From: Candidatus Bacteroides merdavium
GTDB lineage: Bacteria > Bacteroidota > Bacteroidia > Bacteroidales > Bacteroidaceae
Assembly (NCBI GenBank): GCA_019116805.1
Contig: DXAV01000090.1
Span: 1-42,333 of the forward strand
Length of the DNA stretch: 42,333 bases
Direction: 5' to 3'
The notes under the pieces were generated by a model. That model made no database searches and was not told the origin of the DNA. It worked only from the letters and a program-made list of their open reading frames with translations. The translations under genes and the position numbers were made by a program. Below, piece after piece: positions 8,265 to 15,065 of the stretch (within the stretch, counting starts at the first letter, position 1; the number at the start of each line of letters is the position of its first letter).

Positions 8265-9608
8265 TTATTGTTTGGATGCAACAAATTCCTTAATGGTCGA
8301 AATCATAAACTCAAGCATTTCCTGAGTCATGCCCGGATAGACGCCAATCCAGAAAGTATTGGTCATGACAAAATCAGTACCTTTCAAATCACCGACTACC
8401 CGATAACCCTCGCCCGTACGGCGCATCTCATCGAAAGCCGGATGTTTGATCAGGTTTCCGGCAAACAGGTTACGGGTCTGTATCTTCTTGCTTTCCAGAT
8501 ATTCAGACAGTTCATTACGTGTAAAGCCCGCATCTTCTTTTACTGAAATGAGGAAACCGAACCAGCTGGGATTGGAATTCGGCATGGGTTCCGGCAATAT
8601 CAGTCCCGGAGTACCTTCCAATCCTTCGTGCAACGTCTTGAAGTTTCTTCTACGTGCCTCCACGATGTCATCCAGCTTGTCCAATTGTGCACAACCGATA
8701 GCAGCCTGCATATCGGTAATCTTTAAATTAAAGCCGAAATGGGAATACACATATTTGTGGTCATAACCGACCGGCAATTCACCGAACTGTCCTGTGAAAC
8801 GGCATTTACAAGTATTGTCCACTCCACCGATGCACCAACAATCACGTCCCCAGTCACGGAAAGAGCGGATAATCTTATCCAACTCACGGTCATCCGTATA
8901 GACGGCACCACCTTCGCCCATTGTCATGTGATGGGGAGGATAGAAAGAGCTGGTTCCAATATGTCCCCAAGTTCCGGTTTTCTTGGTCACACCATTGATA
9001 GTATATTCCGAACCCAAGGCATCGCAGTTATCCTCGACCAGCCACAAATTGTGCTTGTCACAGAATGCTTTCACAGCCTCCAAGTTGAAAGGATTACCCA
9101 ATGAATGGGCGATCATAACGGCTTTGGTCTTAGGTGACAAGGCATCCTCCAATTTCGTTACATCAATGTCATATTCGGGAATAGTGATATCTACAAATAC
9201 AGGTATGGCACCGTACTGGATTATCGGAGTCACAGTGGTAGGAAATCCGCAGGCAACCGTAATCACTTCATCTCCTTTTTTCACTCTACGCTCACCGAGC
9301 TTGGGAGAAGTCAGTGCATAAAATGCCAACAGATTGGCAGAAGAACCGGAATTTGTCACAGCACAATGCTTGACACCCAACCAAGCTGCCAAACGGGTCT
9401 CGAATTTATGAGCCCATGGGCCGGCTGTCAGCCAAAAATCAAGTGAGGAGTCAACCAAATTGACCAACTCTTGATCGTCAAAATAGCGACCGCCGTAATT
9501 AACAAAAGTTTTTCCCGGTTCAAAGGGTTTCTTCTGTCCATGCACTTCTTGATAATACTCCTTGGTCAAAGCCAGGATTTGCTGTTTTAGTTCGTCTTTT
9601 TTAGCCAT
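8265..9608 (-). CDS. rfbH: CDP-4-keto-6-deoxyglucose 3-dehydratase (RfbH/DdhC/E1)
   Basis: This 447-aa DegT/DnrJ-fold protein carries the features that set RfbH/E1 apart from aminotransferases. In the segment SFYPPHHMTMGEGG the usual PLP-binding lysine is replaced by histidine (about H226). A cysteine cluster follows as C257-x-C259-x7-C267, with an earlier cysteine near 195, matching the [2Fe-2S] ligand pattern of E1. Known E1 enzymes use PMP and an iron-sulfur cluster to remove the C3 hydroxyl and need an E3 reductase (RfbI/DdhD) as electron donor. No such reductase is encoded here. It is the first sugar-nucleotide gene left of the inserted cassette. No convincing promoter was found just upstream. 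Confidence 0.95.
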   Translation of the reverse strand: MAKKDELKQQILALTKEYYQEVHGQKKPFEPGKTFVNYGGRYFDDQELVNLVDSSLDFWLTAGPWAHKFETRLAAWLGVKHCAVTNSGSSANLLAFYALTSPKLGERRVKKGDEVITVACGFPTTVTPIIQYGAIPVFVDITIPEYDIDVTKLEDALSPKTKAVMIAHSLGNPFNLEAVKAFCDKHNLWLVEDNCDALGSEYTINGVTKKTGTWGHIGTSSFYPPHHMTMGEGGAVYTDDRELDKIIRSFRDWGRDCWCIGGVDNTCKCRFTGQFGELPVGYDHKYVYSHFGFNLKITDMQAAIGCAQLDKLDDIVEARRRNFKTLHEGLEGTPGLILPEPMPNSNPSWFGFLISVKEDAGFTRNELSEYLESKKIQTRNLFAGNLIKHPAFDEMRRTGEGYRVVGDLKGTDFVMTNTFWIGVYPGMTQEMLEFMISTIKEFVASKQ

Positions 9609-9652
9609 ATTGTTAGAATTATGAGAATCTTTATTACTTCGTTATTTCAAAT

Positions 9653-9779
9653 TGCCACCCTGCCACCCCCATACGCAACTTCCTTACGCGCGCGGGGGAG
9701 AACGATGGTTAATAGCTATTAACCATCAACAGAGGAAGCGGGACTATAATAGTTTAGTTTTCGGGGTGCCAAGGTGGCA
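9653..9779. repeat. Inverted repeat arms flanking a perfect 24-bp palindrome
   Basis: Arms at 9653-9669 and 9763-9779 (17 nt, 15 matching) face each other. Between them, 9704-9727 is a perfect palindrome with half-site GATGGTTAATAG. The structure lies in the roughly 220-bp gap between the broken HTH-like gene and rfbH. There is no T-run on either side, so it does not look like an intrinsic terminator. It could be a binding site for a dimeric regulator or a recombination site. Confidence 0.75.
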
Positions 9780-9830
9780 CAATGGATAAAAGCAGGGACC
9801 GGCAACGACCGGTCCTACAGCACGACGGCA

Positions 9831-10129
9831 TCAATCGTCGAAGCGGGCCAGACGGTCGGCTTCCAGGCTGGCATAAAGCCCGTTGAGGAAACGATCCAGC
9901 GGAAGAACCGTGCTGTGACGACAGGCTTCCAGATAGATGTGGATAATGGCATAGTAGGCATAAAAATGCTTTTCAACCCTTTTTTTACGTTCTCAACGGT
10001 GGTCTTGGACATACGGGCGCGGCGGGCCAAGGCTGCCTCGCTCAACAGGTGTCCGTCAACCGGCACGGCGTACTGCACTTCCGCGATGTAGGCTCCCAGA
10101 TGGGGGCACTGATATTGAATCTTTTTCAT
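9831..10129 (-). pseudogene. Small HTH-like protein gene with frame change at A7 (frameshifted, or programmed -1 frameshift)
   Basis: Translation from the ATG at 10127-10129 gives MKKIQYQCPHLGAYIAEV and then a helix-turn-helix-like stretch, EAALARRARMSKTTVENVKK (residues about 31-50). At that point the coding strand reads GTA AAA AAA GGG (A7 at 9980-9986). In frame 0 the sequence then becomes implausible and ends at 9815. Moving back one base gives a natural continuation, RVEKHFYAYYAIIHIYLE and onward, ending DRLARFDD at a TGA at 9831-9833, 99 residues in total. The gene is therefore either broken by loss of one A, phase-variable, or read by -1 slippage on A AAA AAA, which is in the correct phase for such a heptamer. 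It borders the VirE-like gene divergently. I do not recognise the family. Regulation of the cassette or of rfbH is a guess. Confidence 0.72.
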
Positions 10130-10286
10130 TGTTCTCTTGTTTACGTTTGTTTGTGAATGAAAAATCATCGCGCGTAACAGCTCTGCTAAAAATCCATAAA
10201 AAAGTTAATAATTGCGGCTTCCGGTACTGACATGTGCGTACCGCGGAAGTTGGGAGTTCCAAAAAGAATCTGCTTCTTTGCAGAGG

Positions 10287-10303
10287 TTCACCACAGATTA
10301 CAC
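10287..10303 (+). repeat. Copy of a dispersed ACCACAGATTACAC repeat
   Basis: The 17-nt sequence beginning TTCACCACAGATTACAC recurs exactly at 13017-13033, and in inverted form near 13073-13092. The copies bracket the VirE-DUF4248 segment. Similar sequences are familiar as intergenic repeats in Bacteroides genomes (from memory). Confidence 0.7.
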
Positions 10304-10353
10304 AGATGGACCCAGATTATAATGACATGTTTACTAATAAAAAGTCTATCATT

Positions 10354-12438
10354 ATGAAAAACTATTTTCTAAGCCTGTTTCAAGGCTACACGGACTTGCA
10401 TCCGACAAACACCACACTGGACGAACTGGCCGAACGGATCCGTACGGACGAACGGCTGAAGGACATCACCGAAAATCACCGCAGCTACCTGAAGCTGAAC
10501 CAGACCCGCGCGGCAGGACGCGTGAAGGCGGCCTGCCCCTGCTTCGCCGTATCCGTCCACTTCGATGGCGGAAAGAGCAAGGAGCACATCGACGGCTGGA
10601 CGCACCTGGTGATGGCGGACTTTGACCACATCCCCACGGAACGGATGGCGGAGTGTGTCCGGCGTGTACGGGAGGACCCGCACACGCTGTTGGCCTATAC
10701 CACCATCAGCGGGACGGGGCTGCGCGTCATTGCTGCTTATGAGGCAGCCGATGACTACCACCCGCGTTCGGAACAGGAACTGCACGTACTGGCCTTCGGA
10801 CGGATGAATGAGCACTACGCACGGCTCACCGGGCTGTCCTACGACGAGAAGTGCAAGAACGCGACCCGCCTGAGCGGCCTGGCGCACGACCCGGAGGCGT
10901 TCTTCAACCTCGACGCCACGGCGTTCGTCATCGAGCGGCCGGAACCGAAACCGCATCCGGCCCGACGGAAGGCGTCGGAAAAGCGGCTGGCACGCATCGT
11001 GGCGACAGCCGAACGGCTGCTGGCCGACGAGGGCGTGGCCTACACGGAGCACCACCACAACGAGTACATCATGCGCATGGGCTACCTGCTGAATGCCTAC
11101 GGGGCGGACCAGGAGGCGGCCACGCAATGGGCCGTGGAACGCTTCGCCGACTATGACGGCGACGTGGCAGGTATCGTGCGCTCGTGCTACCAGCGCACGG
11201 AGGAGCATGGAACGCGCAGCCTCTATGCCCGGAAGAAGGCTCCGGACGACCGTGCCGGAAAGAACCGGGCCACGGTGGAGGACATGGAGGCGTTCCTGAC
11301 GCAGCAGGGCCGGTTCCGCAAGAATACGGTGACCGGCAAATATGAGTTCGCTCCCGAAGGAACGGATGAATTCAAGGACCTGACGGACCGCGAGGTGAAC
11401 TCCCTGTGGCGACGCCTGTGCAAGGAGGCGGCCCCGGCACGCAAAACGGAGTTGCAGACGGTGATCGAATCGGACTTCGTGCCGCTGTACAACCCCTTCC
11501 GCGAATATGTGGACGCCCTGCCCGCCTGGGACGGGGCGACGGACTACATCGGACAGCTGTCGGCCCGCGTACACGTGAAACACGGGGCGGAACTGTTCGA
11601 CGGTTTCTTCAAGAAATGGCTCGTGGCCATGCTGGCCGCCCTGCTGGACGAGGAGACGGTGAACCACGAGATACTGGTGCTCATCGGACGCCAGGGCATC
11701 TATAAGACTACCTGGCTGAACAACCTGCTGCCACCCGAACTGCGCCGCTACTTCTACCTGAAGAGCAACAGCCGGAACATATCGAAGGACGACCTGCTGA
11801 CGCTCTCGGAGTTTGCGGTGGTGTGCCTCGAGGAGCTGGACGAGATGGACAGCAGGGAGCTGAACCAGCTGAAGGCGCTGACCACCATGCGCCACGTGAA
11901 CGAACGTGCGGCGTATGCCCACTTCAAGGAGATGCGGCCCCACATCGCAAGCTTCTGCGGCACGAGCAACAACCGGCAGTTTCTGAACGACCTGAGCGGC
12001 AACCGCCGCTGGATGCCCTTCGAGGTGGAGAGCATCGACAGCCCGTATGACAATCCCGTGGACTACACGCACGTCTTTGCTCAGGCGTATGCCCTGACGC
12101 GGAACGGCTACCACTACTGGCTGGACGACGAGGAAATCAGGACGCTGAACGACCATAACCGGCAGTTCGAGGTGCCGTGCCTGGAGCAGGAACTGATCCT
12201 GACGCACTATCGCCGCCCGCTGGAGGGCGAAGCGTGTATCTTCGTGACGAACGCGCAGATACTGGCCCGCATCAACGCCGGCCTGCGCCATGGACTGAGT
12301 CCCGTGAAAATCGGGATGGTGATGTCGCAGGAGGGCTTCCAGCAGGTGCGCGTCGGCGGCAAGCGGGGTTACCGCGTCATCGAACTGACGGGCGACGAAA
12401 TCTACCGGAACCAGCAGGCGATGGGACGGTTTACTTGA
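10354..12438 (+). CDS. BT4734/VirE-family primase-helicase
   Basis: The 694-aa protein is called from the ATG at 10354; an upstream in-frame ATG at 10234 would add a low-quality leader. The N-terminal BT4734/BF3469-type domain carries a DFD acidic pair (about D89 and D91) and SGTGLRVI near 119-126, resembling archaeo-eukaryotic primase (PrimPol) catalytic motifs. The C-terminal half is a VirE/D5-like P-loop ATPase with Walker A GRQGIYKTT near 445-453, a Walker-B-like hydrophobic-acidic LEELDEMD, and SGNRRWMPFEV, as in phage and mobile-element helicases. The predicted role is primer synthesis and unwinding in replication of a mobile element. GC content is visibly far higher than in the capsule genes around it. 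It is transcribed against the capsule operon. Confidence 0.88.
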   Translation: MKNYFLSLFQGYTDLHPTNTTLDELAERIRTDERLKDITENHRSYLKLNQTRAAGRVKAACPCFAVSVHFDGGKSKEHIDGWTHLVMADFDHIPTERMAECVRRVREDPHTLLAYTTISGTGLRVIAAYEAADDYHPRSEQELHVLAFGRMNEHYARLTGLSYDEKCKNATRLSGLAHDPEAFFNLDATAFVIERPEPKPHPARRKASEKRLARIVATAERLLADEGVAYTEHHHNEYIMRMGYLLNAYGADQEAATQWAVERFADYDGDVAGIVRSCYQRTEEHGTRSLYARKKAPDDRAGKNRATVEDMEAFLTQQGRFRKNTVTGKYEFAPEGTDEFKDLTDREVNSLWRRLCKEAAPARKTELQTVIESDFVPLYNPFREYVDALPAWDGATDYIGQLSARVHVKHGAELFDGFFKKWLVAMLAALLDEETVNHEILVLIGRQGIYKTTWLNNLLPPELRRYFYLKSNSRNISKDDLLTLSEFAVVCLEELDEMDSRELNQLKALTTMRHVNERAAYAHFKEMRPHIASFCGTSNNRQFLNDLSGNRRWMPFEVESIDSPYDNPVDYTHVFAQAYALTRNGYHYWLDDEEIRTLNDHNRQFEVPCLEQELILTHYRRPLEGEACIFVTNAQILARINAGLRHGLSPVKIGMVMSQEGFQQVRVGGKRGYRVIELTGDEIYRNQQAMGRFT

Positions 12439-12591
12439 ATGAAGAACGAAGAATGAAGAATGAAGAATTTTTTAATTTTCCATTATCCATTATCATATTC
12501 CTAAAGTCCATAGTTAGCCAGCCAAAGTCCATGGTTAGCGCACTAAAGTCCATAGTTACGAAGCCCAAGTCCAATTCTTCGTTCTTCATTC
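12437..12591. repeat. 18-bp inverted repeats bracketing four units of a 21-bp tandem repeat
   Basis: Perfect 18-nt inverted arms lie at 12437-12454 and 12574-12591 (left arm GAATGAAGAACGAAGAAT); the left arm overlaps the stop codon of the VirE-like gene. Between them, units at 12503-12523, 12524-12544 and 12545-12565 repeat AAAGTCCATAGTTA plus seven variable bases, with a partial fourth at 12566-12574. The same 21-bp family recurs at 39109-39177. The spacer lies between two convergent genes. Confidence 0.85.
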
Positions 12592-12600
12592 TTCATTTCC

Positions 12601-12819
12601 CTAAGGTTCCCCTATCGCCTCGACAATCATGCGGACATGCACGGGCATATAGACACGGCTGCGGGGATGGCAGCCGGCGGCCTGAAGGCGTTCACGCAGG
12701 TGGGGATAATAGTCGATCCATTCCTGCAGCTTGCGGTAGGCTGTCTGAGGATTGAGACCGGGGAAATAGAACTGGGCCAGCTCGGTGCGGCCGTAAGCGC
12801 GTATGGTGAATGTTTCCAT
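12601..12819 (-). CDS. DUF4248 family protein
   Basis: This 72-aa protein begins METFTIRAYGRTELAQFYFPG, the hallmark N-terminus of DUF4248, and continues LNPQTAYRKLQEWIDYYP. The start is set at 12819 because upstream codons in the same frame lack family similarity. The family is small and basic, found in Bacteroidales, and often encoded next to VirE/BT4734 proteins and HU-like proteins. Its function is unknown. The TAYRKLQEWI segment could be part of a small DNA-binding fold like those of excisionases, but this is a guess. It is convergent with the VirE-like gene, with the repeat block between them. Confidence 0.85.
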   Translation of the reverse strand: METFTIRAYGRTELAQFYFPGLNPQTAYRKLQEWIDYYPHLRERLQAAGCHPRSRVYMPVHVRMIVEAIGEP

Positions 12820-12979
12820 AGGATTTCGTGTTGTCTTTACTGACGTAAAGATACTGAAAATCAGCGGAAACGCCATGCAAAAACGCAGCAATAATCAACA
12901 ACAACCTACGATAATCAACTTTTACCGGCCCTAACCTACCCTTACCTACCGTTACGGATTTTCCGCGTGGCGGAGGTGT

Positions 12980-12987
12980 TATCTTTG
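12980..12987 (+). promoter_or_regulatory. Candidate -7 element for the HU-smalltalk-amidase genes
   Basis: TATCTTTG matches the Bacteroides -7 consensus TAnnTTTG. The -33 region is weak (a TTTT run about 17 bp upstream). A start near 12994 would leave a leader of about 170 nt that contains the hairpin-forming repeats. Confidence 0.45.
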
Positions 12988-13016
12988 TATCGTTCAGCAC
13001 GGAAGGAACTGAGTTT

Positions 13017-13092
13017 TTCACCACAGATTACACGGATTAGCTCAAATATAGTACTTAAAAACAATTTGTGTAAATCTGCGTAATCTGTGGTT
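13017..13092. repeat. Inverted pair of the ACCACAGATTACAC repeat (hairpin)
   Basis: The left arm at about 13019-13037 and the right arm at about 13073-13091 are inverted copies with two mismatches over about 18 nt, separated by an AT-rich loop. The left arm is a direct copy of 10287-10303. Confidence 0.75.
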
Positions 13093-13166
13093 CAGAAAAT
13101 ACATTGTGAAACTCTGTGGTGAGCATCAGCTTTTATTTATTAACTTTTAATTTTTAATTCTTATCT

Positions 13167-13649
13167 ATGATTCTTTACAGAAAAATTCAAATTGTAGGCG
13201 AGAACCATCCGTGCAACGGATTGTGGTATGCACGCCCGGTGATCAACGAAACGCTGGACCTTGAAGCGCTGTCCAAGCACATGTCCAAACACAACACGCC
13301 TTTCTCGCCCGGTGTCATCAAAGGAGTGTTGGCCGAAATGGTGGCCTGCATCAAGGAGCTGATTCTGGACGGAAAGAACGTGAAACTGGACGACCTGGCC
13401 ATCTTCTCGGTGGGCATCGTCAGCGACCACGGAGCCGCCAGCGCGGCCGAGTTCAAGGTGAGCGAGAACGTGGCGGGCCTGAAGCTCCGCGCACGCGCCA
13501 CGGGCGAACTGAGCAATGCGAAAATCAACCTGGAAGGCACGCTGCGTGAGCAGAACGAGTATTTCGTCGGAGCCGGCAGCAGTGACGGCGGCGATGACAA
13601 CGACGACTCCGGCACAGGTGGCGGCGGACAAAGCGGAACACCGCTGTAA
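13167..13649 (+). CDS. HU-like DNA-binding protein (HU-HIG type)
   Basis: This 160-aa protein matches the Bacteroidales HU-HIG family. The N-terminus is MILYRKIQIVGENHPCNGLWYARPV, followed by helical HU-like segments (LSKHMSKHNTPFSPGVIKGVLAEMVACIKELILDG) and the core VKLDDLAIFSVGI with the beta-arm region after it. The C-terminal tail is acidic, Gly/Ser-rich and low-complexity (about residues 135-160). A nucleoid-like or sequence-specific architectural DNA-binding role is likely, but targets are unknown. It is the first of three plus-strand genes with the smalltalk protein and the amidase, an arrangement common in Bacteroidales genomes. An AT-rich 149-bp gap follows it. Confidence 0.88.
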   Translation: MILYRKIQIVGENHPCNGLWYARPVINETLDLEALSKHMSKHNTPFSPGVIKGVLAEMVACIKELILDGKNVKLDDLAIFSVGIVSDHGAASAAEFKVSENVAGLKLRARATGELSNAKINLEGTLREQNEYFVGAGSSDGGDDNDDSGTGGGGQSGTPL

Positions 13650-13798
13650 TAATGGAGAATGGAAAATGGAATTCAAATATTAAATATCAGATATCAGAAT
13701 AAAATATCAGATATAAAATATAAAATATGAGGCATTAATTTTCCATTTTCAATTATCAATTTTCAATTTTCAAATAAACAAAATATCCAATTATCAAA
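13650..13798. other. AT-rich spacer between the HU-like and smalltalk genes
   Basis: The spacer contains repeated AAATATCAGATAT-like words and facing AATGGAAAATGG / TTTTCCATTTTC segments that could pair. No gene, and no promoter of the consensus type, is evident. Confidence 0.5.
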
Positions 13799-13915
13799 AT
13801 GAGCGAAACAACCAACAAAAAGAAATCTGTGTGGAGCATCGTGCTCAAAGTAATCGTGACTGTGGCTACGGCCCTGGCCGGCGCGTTCGGAATTTCATCG
13901 TGCATCAACGGATGA
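13799..13915 (+). CDS. Smalltalk protein (38 aa, membrane or lipoprotein-like)
   Basis: A 38-residue frame starts MSETTNKKKSVWSIVLK and ends GISSCING. It has a basic N-terminus (KKK at 7-9), one hydrophobic helix (about 11-32) and a cysteine at 35 in a lipobox-like ISSC setting. This is the small protein that NCBI names smalltalk, usually found immediately before an N-acetylmuramoyl-L-alanine amidase. Its stop overlaps the amidase start by 4 nt (ATGA, 13912-13915), so the two are translationally coupled. If processed at the cysteine only four residues would remain, which recalls lysis lipoproteins. The function is unknown. Confidence 0.85.
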   Translation: MSETTNKKKSVWSIVLKVIVTVATALAGAFGISSCING

Positions 13916-14322
13916 GAACCGTAACGCTGATTATTGTCCATTGCTCTGCCACCCGCGAGGGGCAGAGCTTTGGCTTCGAACAATGCCGGACGGACCACAT
14001 CCGCCACCGCCGCTTCCGCGACATCGGCTATCACTTCTACATTACCCGCGACGGCGAAATACATCGCGGAAGGCCGCTGGAACAGGTGGGGGCGCACTGC
14101 CGGAACCACAACCGCCACAGCGTGGGCGTCTGCTACGAAGGCGGACTGGACCGCCAGGGACAGCCGAAGGACACACGCACGCTGGAACAGAAGGCAAGCC
14201 TCGTGGCACTGCTGCGCGAACTGAAGCGGCTGTTTCCGCTGGCACTCATCGTGGGCCACCACGACCTGGACCCAATGAAAAGCTGCCCTTGCTTTGACGC
14301 GGCGAAAGAATATGATTTTTAG
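13912..14322 (+). CDS. N-acetylmuramoyl-L-alanine amidase (amidase_2 / T7-lysozyme type)
   Basis: This 136-aa zinc amidase cleaves the bond between MurNAc and L-alanine in peptidoglycan. It is called from the ATG at 13912, inside the smalltalk stop, because the frame upstream is out of family. Visible zinc ligands are H10 (IIVHCSAT), a histidine of GHHDLDP (116/117) and C125 in KSCPCFD, with K123 in the position of the catalytic lysine. GYHFYI and the GAHC...SVGVCYEGG segment complete the fold. There is no signal peptide, so it would act only after release to the periplasm or lysis, as phage endolysins do. Its stop overlaps the stop of the convergent sugar transferase by 4 nt. Confidence 0.92.
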   Translation: MRTVTLIIVHCSATREGQSFGFEQCRTDHIRHRRFRDIGYHFYITRDGEIHRGRPLEQVGAHCRNHNRHSVGVCYEGGLDRQGQPKDTRTLEQKASLVALLRELKRLFPLALIVGHHDLDPMKSCPCFDAAKEYDF

Positions 14323-14963
14323 AATTTCTTTCCGAAAACGATATAAATAAAAGTTTTAGCCAAAATCTTAAAATCGAACCACCAGGAACGATGTTCCAGA
14401 TAGAAAAGGTCGTAGCGCAGGCGACGGAGCATCTTCTCGATGGTATCGGTATAGCCGTTGTAGAGCGTGGCATAGGACGTGACTCCCGGACGGATCTGGA
14501 ACAGATAACGGTAACGGGGGTCACGCTCCATAATCTGCTTGATGTAAAATTCGCGTTCGGGACGGGGACCGATGAAGGCCATCTGACCACAGAACACATT
14601 CCAAAGCTGCGGAAGCTCGTCCAGATGGTGCTCGCGGAGGAACTTGCCGACCTTTGTCAGACGGTCGTCCTCGCTGCCGGCATAGAGCGCCGGTCCATTT
14701 TTCTCGGCATCGAGCTTCATGCTGCGGAACTTATAAATGTAGAAAGGGCGTCCGAAACGACCGATGCGCTCCTGCTTGAAAATGGCAGGGCCGCCGTCTT
14801 CGCGCTTCACGGCAATGTAGCAAATCAGAAACAAAGGCGAAAAGACAATCAAGGCAACCGTGGCTGCCAGAAAGTCAGCAATCCGCTTCGTGTTGCGTTC
14901 AAAACCATTCATTCCATCGGGAATGAAATGGTCATCCTTTTGAATGTGTTCAAAGTCTATCAT
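14319..14963 (-). CDS. Undecaprenyl-phosphate sugar-1-phosphate transferase (WcaJ/PglC-type)
   Basis: This 214-aa bacterial sugar transferase (polyprenyl-phosphate hexose-1-phosphate transferase superfamily) starts repeat-unit synthesis by moving a sugar phosphate onto undecaprenyl phosphate at the inner membrane. It has one membrane or re-entrant segment (about 29-52, AATVALIVFSPLFLICYIAV). The catalytic core motifs are KQERIGRFGRPFYIYKFRSMKLDAE (about 63-87), HHLDELPQLWNVFCGQMAFIGPRPE (about 111-135) and the downstream RPGVTSYA. It is short, with only the catalytic domain, like PglC. It follows upxY after a 96-bp gap and is separated from the other capsule genes by the cassette. Confidence 0.93.
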   Translation of the reverse strand: MIDFEHIQKDDHFIPDGMNGFERNTKRIADFLAATVALIVFSPLFLICYIAVKREDGGPAIFKQERIGRFGRPFYIYKFRSMKLDAEKNGPALYAGSEDDRLTKVGKFLREHHLDELPQLWNVFCGQMAFIGPRPEREFYIKQIMERDPRYRYLFQIRPGVTSYATLYNGYTDTIEKMLRRLRYDLFYLEHRSWWFDFKILAKTFIYIVFGKKF

Positions 14964-15027
14964 AAGTTTTTGTTTAATTAAGACATCACATCGGCACCAC
15001 AGGCATGTGCCACACCAGAAGTTCTTT

Positions 15028-15065
15028 CAATAACCGTTCGGCTGACATGAGAATAACGGTTAATG
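15028..15065. repeat. Small inverted repeat between upxY and the sugar transferase
   Basis: AATAACCGTT and AACGGTTAAT face each other over a loop of about 18 nt, at the 3' end of upxY. There is no T-run. It could be a weak RNA hairpin relevant to antitermination or stability. Confidence 0.4.

Larger units (their letters stand above)
12820..13166. other. Intergenic region upstream of the HU-like gene
   Basis: No gene is seen in these 347 bp. The region holds two 10-bp direct repeats (CTAACCTACC and CTTACCTACC, 12931-12950) and a TAnnTTTG element at 12980-12987. Two facing copies of the ACCACAGATTAC repeat lie at 13017-13037 and 13073-13092, with a further partial CTCTGTGGTGAG near 13110. The facing copies could fold into a long hairpin in the leader of the HU-like mRNA. 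Confidence 0.7.

Noticed and set aside
9774..10091. Plus-strand frame over the HTH-like gene
   Set aside because: The minus strand carries two plausible protein halves with an HTH-like region. The plus frame looks like a shadow.
10369..12291. 640-codon open frame antisense to the VirE-like gene
   Set aside because: It arises from GC-rich codon bias in the sense gene. Its composition (His, Arg, Val and Gln rich) fits no family, and the sense strand has clear primase and helicase motifs.
9831..14322. Complete integrative element or prophage
   Set aside because: No integrase, transposase, relaxase, capsid or clear attachment duplications are visible. Only replication- and lysis-like genes are seen.
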